Positions 24,944 through 35,200 of a stretch of DNA of 43,325 bases are shown piece after piece; the first letter of the stretch is position 1; each line of letters starts with the position of its first letter. A program made the position numbers and the translations under genes. The notes below the pieces were generated by a model. That model was not told the DNA's origin. It was given only the letters and a program-made list of their open reading frames with translations, and did no database searches. The stretch covers positions 1-43,325 of the forward strand of contig CAJUII010000019.1 of assembly GCA_910586405.1 (NCBI GenBank). Direction: 5' to 3'. Source of the DNA: an uncultured Lachnospiraceae bacterium. Its GTDB lineage: Bacteria; Bacillota; Clostridia; Lachnospirales; Lachnospiraceae.

Positions 24944-26395
24944 TTATACATTAATTTCTGCCTTGATGCCCAGCTCTGCCTTGTTCGCCTCAAGCACTGG
25001 CTTTACTACCTTGTCAAGAAAGTTATCAACCTGTACAGGCGACCTGCCAACATACTTGGACGGGTCCATCGCTGCCTGAAGCTGCTCCAATGTCAGATTG
25101 AACTCAGGGTCTGCCGCAATCAGCTCTAACAGGTTATTGTCCTTTCCCTCCACCTTGACCATCTTTCCAGCTTCCATAGAGAGCGTTCGTATCCTCTCGT
25201 GGAGCTCCTGTCTGTTGCCGCCGTTCTTCACAGCATCCATCATGATATTCTCCGTCGCCATAAACGGAAGCTCCGCCAGCAGATGCTTTGTGATGACCTG
25301 ATCATAAACCACAAGTCCGTCCACAACATTGAGGCACAAATCCAAAATACCGTCAATGGCGAGAAATCCTTCCGGGATGGAGAGCCTTTTATTTGCAGAG
25401 TCATCCAGCGTCCGCTCAAACCACTGTGTCGCAGACGTGATCGCCGGATTTAATGCATCGATCATCACATAGCGGGACAGGGATGCAATGCGCTCAGACC
25501 GCATTGGATTTCTCTTATAAGCCATCGCAGACGAACCAATCTGATTTTTCTCAAAAGGCTCCTCCACCTCTTTTAAGTGCTGTAACAGCCGGATATCATT
25601 TGACATCTTGTGCGCACTTGCCGCGATTCCAGCAAGGATATTTGCCACCCTGGTATCAACCTTTCTGGAATATGTCTGCCCCGACACTGCATAGCACTCT
25701 TGAAAGCCCATCTTCGCGGCAATCATGGGATCAATCTTGTCAATCGTGTTCTGGTCTCCGTCAAAAAGCTCCAAAAAGCTTGCCTGCGTACCTGTCGTTC
25801 CTTTCGACCCAAGCAGCTTCAGACTTCCCATTACATACTCTAAATCTTCCAGATCCATCAAGAACTCCTGCATCCAGAGAGTTGCGCGCTTACCTACCGT
25901 GGTGGGCTGCGCCGGCTGAAAATGTGTGAAGGCAAGCGTCGGAAGACTCTTGTAGTTCTCCGCAAATTTCGCAAGCTCATCAATCACATTCACGAGCTTT
26001 TTGTGCACGAGCTTCATCGCCTCATTCATCACAATAATGTCTGTGTTGTCTCCAACATAGCATGAGGTTGCTCCCAGATGAATGATGCCTGCTGCTTTCG
26101 GACACTGCTGACCATACGCGTAGACATGGCTCATCACATCATGGCGCACAAGCTTTTCGCGCTCTCTGGCTACCTCGTAATTGATATCCTCCATGTGTGC
26201 CTTCAGCTCATCAATCTGCTCCTGAGAGATGACTGGCTTGCCATTCTCACTCAGTCCAAGCTCCATCTCTGTCTCCGCCAGGGCAACCCAGAGCCGTCTC
26301 CATGTCTTAAATTTCATATCCTGTGAAAAAATATACTGCATTTCCTTGCTGGCATAGCGCTCAGAAAGGGGACTTGTGTATCTGTCTGTACTCAT
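24944..26395 (-). CDS. purB: adenylosuccinate lyase
   Basis: PurB cleaves fumarate from SAICAR and from adenylosuccinate, so it acts both after PurC and after PurA. The 483-residue protein has the fumarase/aspartase superfamily signature SSAMAYKRNPMRSE with the catalytic serine loop, HLGATSCYVGDN and THFQPAQPTTVGKR. The length is nearer to the long, eukaryote-like type of adenylosuccinate lyase than to the 430-residue Bacillus type, which is usual in Lachnospiraceae. GAGGAG precedes the ATG. It follows purF by 23 bases, in one operon. Confidence 0.96.
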   Translation of the reverse strand: MSTDRYTSPLSERYASKEMQYIFSQDMKFKTWRRLWVALAETEMELGLSENGKPVISQEQIDELKAHMEDINYEVAREREKLVRHDVMSHVYAYGQQCPKAAGIIHLGATSCYVGDNTDIIVMNEAMKLVHKKLVNVIDELAKFAENYKSLPTLAFTHFQPAQPTTVGKRATLWMQEFLMDLEDLEYVMGSLKLLGSKGTTGTQASFLELFDGDQNTIDKIDPMIAAKMGFQECYAVSGQTYSRKVDTRVANILAGIAASAHKMSNDIRLLQHLKEVEEPFEKNQIGSSAMAYKRNPMRSERIASLSRYVMIDALNPAITSATQWFERTLDDSANKRLSIPEGFLAIDGILDLCLNVVDGLVVYDQVITKHLLAELPFMATENIMMDAVKNGGNRQELHERIRTLSMEAGKMVKVEGKDNNLLELIAADPEFNLTLEQLQAAMDPSKYVGRSPVQVDNFLDKVVKPVLEANKAELGIKAEINV

Positions 26396-26418
26396 ACTCT
26401 TCTCCTCATCCTAAATCT

Positions 26419-27867
26419 TTATTTGTCAAAATCGCCGCGGATATCCTCCGTGGGCGGATTGATTGGATAGATGCCATTAAAACACCCTGTGCAGATGCCC
26501 AGCCCGTCCACCATCTCTCTCAGCCGCTCTATATTCAGGTATCCAAGCGTATCCGCGCCGATCATCTCTTTGATCTCATCAACCGTCCTGTCATTTGCGA
26601 TCAGTTGCTCCTTCTCCGGCACATCCGTCCCAAAATAGCAAGGCCACAGAAACGGCGGTGAACTGATGCGCACATGCACCTCCCTTGCACCTGCCTCGCG
26701 AAGCATTCGCACAATCCTGTCCGAAGTCGTTCCGCGCACAATCGAATCATCGATCATAATGATTCGTTTTCCGTTGACCGCCTCTTTTAGAACATTCAGC
26801 TTTACCTTAACACTCGACTCGCGACTGCTCTGCTTGGGCTTGATAAAGGTCCTTCCGACATAGCCATTTTTCACAAAAGCAGTACCATAAGGTATCCCTG
26901 ATTGCAGTGAATACCCAAGCGCTGCCGCATTTCCAGACTCAGGCACCCCCACGACAAGGTCTGCCTCCACCGGAGAATCTGCCGCGAGAAAACGCCCTGC
27001 CCGGATTCGTGACGCATACACGCTCACCCCGTCAATGTGACTGTCAGGTCGTGCAAAATAGATATATTCAAAGATGCACCTCGCCTCCTGCCCCCTCGAG
27101 ACTGCGCGCGACAAATCTGAAATAATCCCGCCTTCTGGCGTGATCGTGACCGTCTCACCTGGAAGTACATCGCGCACAAACTCCGCACCAATGGTATCCA
27201 ACGCACAGGTCTCAGAGGTAATGATATAGCTGTTCTCCCGCTTCCCGATACAGAGTGGCTTAAATCCATAAGGGTCCCGCGCCCCAATCAGCTTTCTAGG
27301 ACTCATAACCACCAAGGAGTAGGCACCCTGAATTTTCTGACATGCTCGGTTTACCGCTTCCTCCACAGTTTTTACATGAAGGCGCTCCCGTGCAATATGG
27401 TACGCGATCACCTCCGAGTCAATCGTTGTCTGGAAAATAGCGCCTGTGTATTCCAAATCATGTCGGAGTTCTACCGCATTGATCAGATTTCCATTGTGCG
27501 CCAGCGCCAGCGTACCCTTCACATAATTTAGGACAAGCGGCTGGGCATTCTCCCGTGTGGACGCGCCTGCTGTGGAATAACGCACATGTCCTACACCAAT
27601 ATCGCCCTTCATTGTCTCTAGGCTGTCCTGCGTAAAAACTTCATTGACTAGCCCCATTCCCTTGTAGGACAAAACTCTGCCCTTAGGACCACTCGTCTCA
27701 CTGACCGCAATCCCGCAGCTTTCCTGCCCCCTGTGCTGCAAAGCAAAAAGTCCGTAATATATCGTGGATGCGACATCCTGGCCATCAAAATCATAGATGC
27801 CAAAGACGCCGCACTCCTCCTTTACACCTGTCTCCTCAAGATTTCTGCTGATCTCTTCATTGTACAT
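26419..27867 (-). CDS. purF: amidophosphoribosyltransferase
   Basis: PurF transfers the amide of glutamine to PRPP, the committed step of purine synthesis. The 482-residue protein has an N-terminal glutamine amidotransferase domain whose nucleophile is Cys19 (EECGVFGIYD) after an 18-residue propeptide, and a C-terminal phosphoribosyltransferase domain with the PRPP loop IIMIDDSIVRGTTS. Cysteines in CYFGTD and LGICTGCFNG mark it as the iron-sulfur type found in Bacillus. AAGGAG lies 14 bases before the ATG, a long spacing. It is 18 bases after purC in the same operon. Confidence 0.97.
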   Translation of the reverse strand: MYNEEISRNLEETGVKEECGVFGIYDFDGQDVASTIYYGLFALQHRGQESCGIAVSETSGPKGRVLSYKGMGLVNEVFTQDSLETMKGDIGVGHVRYSTAGASTRENAQPLVLNYVKGTLALAHNGNLINAVELRHDLEYTGAIFQTTIDSEVIAYHIARERLHVKTVEEAVNRACQKIQGAYSLVVMSPRKLIGARDPYGFKPLCIGKRENSYIITSETCALDTIGAEFVRDVLPGETVTITPEGGIISDLSRAVSRGQEARCIFEYIYFARPDSHIDGVSVYASRIRAGRFLAADSPVEADLVVGVPESGNAAALGYSLQSGIPYGTAFVKNGYVGRTFIKPKQSSRESSVKVKLNVLKEAVNGKRIIMIDDSIVRGTTSDRIVRMLREAGAREVHVRISSPPFLWPCYFGTDVPEKEQLIANDRTVDEIKEMIGADTLGYLNIERLREMVDGLGICTGCFNGIYPINPPTEDIRGDFDK

Positions 27868-27885
27868 AAAATTTTTTTATACTCC

Positions 27886-28758
27886 TTACACAAACTCTTT
27901 TCCAGTGAGCAGTGCAAATGCCTCCTTGTACTTGTCAACTGTTCTGGTGACAACGTCCTCTGGCAGCAGATTCTCATTGTCTGGATTCACCTTGAGCCAG
28001 TCTCTCACATACTGCTTATCAAAGGACGGCTGTCCCTTTCCTGCCTCGTATCCCTCCAGCGGCCAGAAGCGGGAGCTGTCCGGTGTGAGCATCTCATCGC
28101 CGAGCACCACATTGCCATCCTTGTCAAGACCAAACTCAAACTTCGTATCCGCAATAATAATGCCTTTGCTCAGCGCATATGCCGCACACTTTTTGTAAAG
28201 CGCAATTGTGGCATCCTTAATCTTTTCGGCATATTCCCTGCCCTTTCCAGGGAACTGCGCCTCTAGCACCTCGATGCTGCGCTCAAAAGAGATATTCTCG
28301 TCATGCAGCCCAAGCTCCGCCTTTGTGCTCGGTGTGTAGATTGGCTCAGGAAGCTTCTCAGACTCCTGTAATCCCTCCGGCAGTTTGATCCCGCATACCG
28401 TTCCATCTTCCTTGTAGCTTGCCCAGCCGCTGCCGGTAATATATCCGCGCACAATGCACTCAATCGGAAGCATCTCAAGCTTTTGGCACATCATGCTCTT
28501 TCCCTCAAACTGCTCTGTCTGGAAAAATTCAGGCATATCCTTGACATCCACGGAAATCATGTGGTTTGGCACAACATCCTTTGTAAAGTCAAACCAAAAC
28601 TTTGACATCTGTGTAAGTATCGCACCTTTATTCGTAATCTTATTTCTTAAAATGACGTCAAAGGCGGAAATCCTGTCAGTCGCCACAATAATCAGACTGT
28701 CTCCATTGTCATATACCTCACGTACCTTACCTTCTTTGATTGGTGTAAATTCCTGCAT
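27886..28758 (-). CDS. purC: SAICAR synthetase (phosphoribosylaminoimidazole-succinocarboxamide synthase)
   Basis: PurC joins aspartate to CAIR with ATP. The 290-residue protein has KEGKVREVYDNGDSLIIVATD at the N-terminus, SAFDVIL, PIECIVRGYITGSGW, and IIADTKFEFG with the downstream DEMLTPDSSRFWP; all are diagnostic. It is longer than the 240-residue Bacillus form and matches the roughly 290-residue type. GGAGG precedes the ATG. It is the first purine gene, only 31 bases downstream of the coiled-coil membrane protein gene, and no promoter or terminator was seen in that gap. Confidence 0.96.
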   Translation of the reverse strand: MQEFTPIKEGKVREVYDNGDSLIIVATDRISAFDVILRNKITNKGAILTQMSKFWFDFTKDVVPNHMISVDVKDMPEFFQTEQFEGKSMMCQKLEMLPIECIVRGYITGSGWASYKEDGTVCGIKLPEGLQESEKLPEPIYTPSTKAELGLHDENISFERSIEVLEAQFPGKGREYAEKIKDATIALYKKCAAYALSKGIIIADTKFEFGLDKDGNVVLGDEMLTPDSSRFWPLEGYEAGKGQPSFDKQYVRDWLKVNPDNENLLPEDVVTRTVDKYKEAFALLTGKEFV

Positions 28759-28789
28759 TCTTTCTTCCTCCTAAATATACTTAAAATCT

Positions 28790-29977
28790 TTATGCAAGCG
28801 CTTTCTCATAATCAGACACAAGGTTCAAGATCTTCTCGGCATACTCTGGATATTTATCCACAATGTCTTTCACCTCATCCTGTGCTTCCTGTGCCGCTTT
28901 GGCATTGTACTCCATCTGCTTTCTGAGCTTTTGGCGGCGGATGATCAGTCCGTGCCGGATTTCGATCATCTCTTTATTGTCAATCAATGCTGCTGCCTGG
29001 CGCAGCCAGATATTCGGGTCTGCTAGATTGCATCGGCGCAGAAGTTTGATCAATGCCGCCTCATTGAAGTCCAAATCCTGATCCATCTGTTTCTCCTGCT
29101 CCCGATGAATATTTTCCTCCAGATACTTGTCCCAGAGTTTTTTGAGCTCATTGGAGCTGTTCACATCATATTTCACATACAAATATTCCAGAAGATTAGT
29201 ATTGTTCACATAGCGTATTTTCACAGTATTGTGCAGCAGTACCAGCTTATTGATTCCCTTCTCAACCCTCACAAGCTCCCGCTGCGCCTCATGAAATTTG
29301 ACATACACAAACGCAAGTGTACACGCCGCAATCAGTACCGCAACCGCATATCCAAGTGAGACATCCAGCTTCCATGCCGCACCGATGATCGTGAGCATCA
29401 GCACCAGAAACAGCATCGAGCCAACACTGATAAACGTGATGCCCTTCATGATCTGCATTGTATTTTGAAGCTCGTTTTTCCTGAAAAAATAGGCATGACG
29501 TTCGCCCTCGAGCCTTCCCATATCCTTTTTCACCAGCACTTGATACTCTTCTGCCTCTTTTAATCTGTTATAGCCCTCTGGCATATATGGTTCCACGCGC
29601 TCCATGCGCAGATAATCCTCCGGCTTCATGATCCGCCGTTTCCTATCTAGCTTCTCCCTGCTGTTCTCCAGCTCCAAAAGCTTTGTCGCATAAGTCTTTA
29701 ACTGCTCCTTCACCTCATCGGTCTGCGCCTCGATTTCCTCCATATCCGTCAGATAGGAAGTCACAAGGTTGTACTCGCCGCCGAGTGCATCCAGCTCCTT
29801 AGACGCCTCTGACATCTGCTCCAGACACGCCTTGACATAGTGCTCGCGCTGCTTCTTGTCGTGCATGTCAATGTTGTCGCGCTTTAGACTCTCCTCCTCC
29901 CAGTCCGGGCGGTACACATTTTCTTCCTCATCCGCCTGCCGATTAAAAAGTCCTTTGATTTTTCCCAATAACCCCAT
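28790..29977 (-). CDS. coiled-coil membrane protein of unknown function (fourth gene of the DUF5717/DUF5716 module)
   Basis: I do not recognise a named family. The 395-residue protein begins MGLLGKIKGLF, followed by a charged helical region with heptad-like spacing (about 45-115). Two membrane helices lie at about 179-199 and 207-227, separated by a short loop. A further helical charged region ends with MEYNAKAAQEAQDEVKDIV. Both ends would be on the same, probably cytoplasmic, side. The ATG at 29977 has AAAGGAG with 8-base spacing; the ATG at 29983 would be too close. It is 26 bases after the TPR gene in a clear operon and runs into purC. It may anchor the other module proteins at the membrane (inference). 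Confidence 0.82.
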   Translation of the reverse strand: MGLLGKIKGLFNRQADEEENVYRPDWEEESLKRDNIDMHDKKQREHYVKACLEQMSEASKELDALGGEYNLVTSYLTDMEEIEAQTDEVKEQLKTYATKLLELENSREKLDRKRRIMKPEDYLRMERVEPYMPEGYNRLKEAEEYQVLVKKDMGRLEGERHAYFFRKNELQNTMQIMKGITFISVGSMLFLVLMLTIIGAAWKLDVSLGYAVAVLIAACTLAFVYVKFHEAQRELVRVEKGINKLVLLHNTVKIRYVNNTNLLEYLYVKYDVNSSNELKKLWDKYLEENIHREQEKQMDQDLDFNEAALIKLLRRCNLADPNIWLRQAAALIDNKEMIEIRHGLIIRRQKLRKQMEYNAKAAQEAQDEVKDIVDKYPEYAEKILNLVSDYEKALA

Positions 29978-30003
29978 TTCCATAACTCCTTTCTTCGGTC
30001 ATT

Positions 30004-30837
30004 CTAATTCATTGTCTGACGTTTGTAATCCTTCTTAAGCTGCTGAATCAGTCCTTCGGACTGCTGGCTGTACGCCTCGAGTTTTCCCTCCTCCTTGAGC
30101 CGTGCCAGTTCTGTCACCAGTTTTCGTTCCCTCGACGCAAGCCACTTTTCATCCGCCTGCGCACACAACTGCTCCACCTTTAGAAAATCCTCCTCCCAAT
30201 TCGGATTTTCTCTCTTGAAAGCGCCGTATGCATAGTCTGTGAGTGCCTTTTTGTTCGCAAGGATATAGGCATACCTTGTCTGTCTGTCTGGATGCAGCAG
30301 ATATGCTTCATAATACAAATCTGCCGCCTGCTTATAGGCAAAGTCCATGGCATAGATTGACGCCATATTATAATACAGAAGCGCTCTTCCTGCATTGTCG
30401 CGCGATGGTATGTACGCCACAAGCTCTCTGTAAATAGACAATGCCTGCCGGAATCTCCCCTGCTGATACAAATATTCTGCACGTTTTTTGTACCGTTCGA
30501 TCGTCGTCAGACTGGACTGTTCTTTTAGTATACGGTCAACCTGCTTGATGGTACTACTGTCATACATTCCGGTCCGCTCAAATACAGTTGATACAAAGGC
30601 AGCTACTGACACATGCTTCCTGACATATATATCGAGTTCATCTGCCAGCTCCGCAAGCCCGCATTCATGCCGAATCCAGTTGACCAGCTCCACGGAAACA
30701 ATGGAGTCATCCAGCAAATGCACCCTTTCCATAAAATAATAACATAATTCCTCTATAGAATACAATGAAATGTCAGAAAATTTTAAATAAAATGGATTTT
30801 TAGCATAATTTCCTGTACATAAACAAACATTATTCAT
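30004..30837 (-). CDS. TPR-like helical repeat protein (third gene of the module)
   Basis: The 277-residue protein has an N-terminal helical domain (about 1-110, opening with NPFYLKFSDISLYSIEELCYY) that I do not recognise. Helical repeats of TPR type cover about 125-215: RAEYLYQQGRFRQALSIYREL, then ALLYYNMASIYAMDFAYKQAADLYYEAYLL. The C-terminal third is charged and helical. No signal peptide or membrane segment is seen. TPR repeats generally bind partner proteins, so it is probably an adaptor for the neighbouring Hsp70-like and membrane proteins. GAGG is 8 bases before the ATG. It is 40 bases after the DUF5716 gene. Confidence 0.82.
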   Translation of the reverse strand: MNNVCLCTGNYAKNPFYLKFSDISLYSIEELCYYFMERVHLLDDSIVSVELVNWIRHECGLAELADELDIYVRKHVSVAAFVSTVFERTGMYDSSTIKQVDRILKEQSSLTTIERYKKRAEYLYQQGRFRQALSIYRELVAYIPSRDNAGRALLYYNMASIYAMDFAYKQAADLYYEAYLLHPDRQTRYAYILANKKALTDYAYGAFKRENPNWEEDFLKVEQLCAQADEKWLASRERKLVTELARLKEEGKLEAYSQQSEGLIQQLKKDYKRQTMN

Positions 30838-30877
30838 TTACATAACCTCTTTGTATAACCTTTTCTCTCAGAGTATT

Positions 30878-32200
30878 TTACGTGATCGCCTCAAGCGGCA
30901 GGCATTCCTTCCAAACCTGTCCTGTAGACGGAAAAAATTCTCCGAAGCCCTTATCCGTAATCTCAATCTGCACAGCATTGGCATCCTCCATATAAAACCG
31001 AAGACCCACGCGGTTTGTCTTATTGCCCCGAACTTTCATACCTTCAAGTGAGATCCGCGCTACCCGCGTCTTTCTCCCATCCACCGGAGAAATATTGAGC
31101 GTGATTGTATTATTTTTCACAAGCATCACATCAAATGTATTGTTCGCTTCATACCAGTTTGTCCCCGCATCAAGAATCGGATAATAAACCTCTGTCTGTC
31201 CCTGGTCACAGGTCATGCCGATGTTGGCACGCAGTTTATCTTCTGACAGATACACGTACGCTCCCGACAGCGTGGAGGGATACACACGCTCCCGCGCCCC
31301 GTAACATGCCCCTTTGCTGAAAAGATTATTTCCCTGGAACACGCGCCTTCCCCGACACATATACTTCAGTGAATCTCTGCACCAGTCCTTTGAGAAATGC
31401 TCTCCCAGCAAAAAGACGGATGTGATGACCCTCTGGTCACAATTTTTCCGCACGATATCGAGCAGCATTGAGTCAAGCTGCTTGTAAAATGCACTTTTCG
31501 ACATCTCCGTTCTGTCCGCAAGCGTTGGAATCTGCATCTGTGGATAGTTCGCTGTCTCTATAAAGCACGCCACTGGATTTGTCTTTCTGTTCATTGTGAG
31601 CAGATGGCTGTCAATTCCAGAATTCCTGTAATCATACAGCAGCACATCATGAATCCACATCTCCTGCGGCTGATGAATCATATACTGAAAAAAGCAGTCC
31701 TCATGGCTCAGAAAATAAATCTCCATCTTCCTCTGCCCCACACGCATAAATACCGTCCGAAGCATCTCCATAACCCCTGTATCCATCTCCTTTAGGGTAA
31801 ATGCCACCGCTGCGATATCCTCGAACACGATATACGCCGACAGCAGCGCAAGTGCTTTTCTCACAAACAATTCAAGAAGATACTCGGCAGTCAGTGCCTC
31901 CTCAGCAGCAGAATCAGTGCCAACTTTGACACTGGTATTATTTTTCGCTAACACAAGCAAATCCTCAACAAGCGTCCCCTGTCCTTCCTTCGCAGTCTTG
32001 AGCGCCTCATTCCCAATCAGCCAAGCAGTGCTTCCCGCAGCGTCATTTTTTTTACAAAGCAGTGTGGGAATATTGTACTGTTCCTCCCCCATCACTAGGC
32101 TGACTGTGTCAGGCATACTCTGATCCTGTCTGCAATAGCTAATCTGCGAATAGTCATTTCCAAGGTCAAAGCCGACTACCACTTTATTCTTTTTCGTCAT
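30878..32200 (-). CDS. DUF5716-type Hsp70/actin-fold protein (second gene of the module)
   Basis: The 440-residue protein looks like a divergent member of the actin/Hsp70/sugar-kinase fold. The phosphate-1 motif is VVVGFDLGNDYSQISY at residues 7-22. A region aligned with phosphate-2, LLYDYRNSGIDSHLL at 187-201, keeps the two aspartates but not the glycines. FLLGEHFS (263-270) and NNLFSKGACYGARE (291-304) resemble the adenosine-side motifs. A C-terminal beta-rich domain (about 330-440) ends with GEFFPSTGQVWKE. It matches what I know as DUF5716, paired with DUF5717 in Lachnospiraceae. Whether it hydrolyses ATP is unclear. It is 21 bases after the 1191-residue gene. Confidence 0.82.
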   Translation of the reverse strand: MTKKNKVVVGFDLGNDYSQISYCRQDQSMPDTVSLVMGEEQYNIPTLLCKKNDAAGSTAWLIGNEALKTAKEGQGTLVEDLLVLAKNNTSVKVGTDSAAEEALTAEYLLELFVRKALALLSAYIVFEDIAAVAFTLKEMDTGVMEMLRTVFMRVGQRKMEIYFLSHEDCFFQYMIHQPQEMWIHDVLLYDYRNSGIDSHLLTMNRKTNPVACFIETANYPQMQIPTLADRTEMSKSAFYKQLDSMLLDIVRKNCDQRVITSVFLLGEHFSKDWCRDSLKYMCRGRRVFQGNNLFSKGACYGARERVYPSTLSGAYVYLSEDKLRANIGMTCDQGQTEVYYPILDAGTNWYEANNTFDVMLVKNNTITLNISPVDGRKTRVARISLEGMKVRGNKTNRVGLRFYMEDANAVQIEITDKGFGEFFPSTGQVWKECLPLEAIT

Positions 32201-32221
32201 AACATTACCTTACTCCTCTGG

Positions 32222-35200
32222 TCACAATACCTTAAACAGTTCTCTGACACAATAATCCTGATAAACATAATCCTCTGTCAACTGTTGTGCCGTCATCTCG
32301 TCATGCAGACTGATACTCAGCAATATATCATTTAATATGCTGAATCGATCATCCGCGCCCTGTTTCCCGGACATGGCAGATGTCTCAGACATTCCCGAAA
32401 GTGTGCCACTCTGCGTCACATGCTCCGTGACCACGCCATTCTCCTCCAGATAATTTTCCGTGATATAGTACTGGATCGTCTCCCCATGAAAGAGTTGAAA
32501 TATACTCACATGGATTCCATCATACATTTCCTTCATATCTCTGATTTCATAACTGCCTTCATCCACCGTGCCGTCGTCATACGCATAATGTATATAAACC
32601 TGGCTCTGCGGCTGGGTCCGGTATTCGATGAAGATACTGTTCTTCATATAATGCAGCTCCGGCACCATCTCTACAAGATTCACATAAAATGGGAAATACA
32701 CCTCCTCATTCAGAAGCTCACTTATAAACGATCGCGCAACATCCTCTGGAATCTCCATATTTTGTATATTTTCTGCCCAGAATTTTAGGAGAGCTAACTT
32801 ACACACTCGATCTGTCAGCTCTCTTTTTATATATTTCTGATACAGGATATCAAACACTTCCGAATTGGTAATCGCCTCATAGACAAAATACTCATATGCG
32901 ATATTCAACAAAATGCCATTCACCAGCAGCGCATCATGATCTTCATACTGCACATATGCAGTCAGCATACTGTCCCTGTCCTGAATCGCAATCCCTGTAT
33001 ATACAATCTGCCTGAGAATCCGCTCCAGGATCAACTTCGCATCTAGCTCCAGATCCACCGCTGATTTCCATAATTTCCGAAGTTCTGAAGCCCTTCCATC
33101 ATAATTGATCATCAGATATCGCAGAATATTTTCATCATATTTCATATTCTTGTAAATATAATGCGCAACATTTACAAGAAACTCATCATATTCATAATCC
33201 TTGCTGATAAGGCGTTTGCTGACAAGCCTTGCCACAGACTTGGGCTCCACATCTGCCACCCCAAAAGATTTCAGCCAATAGTAAGCTTTGTCAAACATCC
33301 CTCTCGAGATTAAGTACTTGATAAACTCCGCTCGCTCGGCTGCCTCCATTTCATCCGCCTCTACATCCTCCAAAAAGGCATCCAGCTCGCCAATCATATC
33401 ATTGTCATAATAGAACCTAAGGAGCTTTGTCCGTATCTCTTTCTTAAAGTTTTCCACCACCTGCGGCGATTCGGCAAGACTCTTGAATCGCCTGACATTT
33501 TCATGGGAGATTGTAATGTAATTCTTGTCCACCTCACACAGATAAATGTCAAAGCTTAACCGCCCCTGCATATAACCGCTGATATACCCAATCTGTTCCT
33601 TGGGCTCCATGAGCTGCTTATTCTCATAGTGAATACTCTTCGTAAATCGGTTTCCGTTCTCGTCCTGCAAGAATAACTTATACTCACTTCCATATATAGG
33701 AATCATACAGACACAATTCACCACTGGATATGAACTCTCACCGTTCACCTTCTCGTGAATGACCACAATATTTTTGACTTTGGGATTATCCACATAGATA
33801 CGGTGCATAAAAAGCAGCGGCGTAAAGGCATATGCCGTATCATCCATAACCATCTGCGGCGCCAGCATATTTTTATACAGATACGCCAGGTTCTCATTGA
33901 TGTGTCCAAGCTTGATCTGATCCACTACAAACCGTTCAATCGCAATGCGATAACTCTGCTCCAAATCTGGATATTTGTCTCTATTCTTGATGACATAGGC
34001 ATACAAAAATGCATTCAACTCATAATCCAGATTACTCTGATACGCAAAATACATCAGCACCATCTTAGGAATTTCAACACTTCCCTTAATATCCCCATAC
34101 TTGTCAAGCTCGAGCGACATCATATAGTACTCATAAAGCCCGGTAACTCTCACCGAATGTTCTACGCCAAGCGCGTACCACGGATAGTAGGCGACACCCT
34201 TCTTATCTCCCAATATCAATATATGACAGATGGATGCTACCGTCTGCGGCGACCCATAGGACTTATAGACTTCTCCCAAAATCCTGACAAGCAGTGTCGA
34301 GTATTCTTTCTTTCTTGCAGCCAGATATTGCAATTGCTCAATCAATTCCGGCTTGAGAATCTGCCGTCTGGCACCATGCCACAGAACGTTCTCCTCAAAT
34401 CTGTCAAGCTTTAGCAGAAATGTTGGATGTTCCAGCAGTAAAAGTACTGCCTCGCACAGCAGCATCGGACTGGTGCATCCATTCTCAAACATCTCCTCCA
34501 TGAACTGCCACCGAAGTTCCCTGTTCCTGATCAGGTCCTCATTCAACTGAAGGACAAACAGACCCAGACGCCACTCCAACGCATTATTGGCGTATATCGT
34601 CTCGATCTCATCACTGACATTTTTGACATAATCCTCTGCACAGTTAATCAGTGTTGTCAGATACAGATAATAACAGTTTTGAAAAATATCACTCGGCTCT
34701 TTCGACAGCCGCTGCTCCAACATGTCAAGATACCATTTTGCCTCATTGAAACGCTCCTTCGTGATCAGCAGCTGCACTCGATATAAATTATAGAGGATAC
34801 TATCCTCATCAATCTCCAGCAGGACACCAAGCTCCTTTTCAAACCGATGAATCCACTGCGTCATCGTAATCTTGTCCAACCGCATGTCCACATAAGCGCT
34901 GCTCATGCCACACACCGCCTGCCTATGCTTGCGATGGTCCGTCCGCTTCTCCGGCTCTTCTTCCATCAAGATATCAACCGGAATCGTATATTCATTACAT
35001 GCATCTGAAAATATAACTGCCCCGCTGTTTACACCCTCATGTAATCTGGACGCATCTATGTAGATGTCAAAAACACATTTGTTGTCAACAAAATCCTCAT
35101 TGTTAAGCTGCTGCCTGTTGGTACTGATAAAATCTCCCTTTATCCATATATTGACACATCCATATCCCCAGCTGCTCCTTTTGATCACAACACTTTTCAC

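Noticed and set aside
28759..28789. purine riboswitch or other leader ahead of purC
   Set aside because: The gap to the upstream gene is 31 bases, too short for a riboswitch, and only a ribosome site is visible.
33755..34414. 219-residue plus-strand open frame
   Set aside because: It lies entirely antisense inside the 1191-residue gene, has no ribosome site, and its composition is that of a shadow frame.
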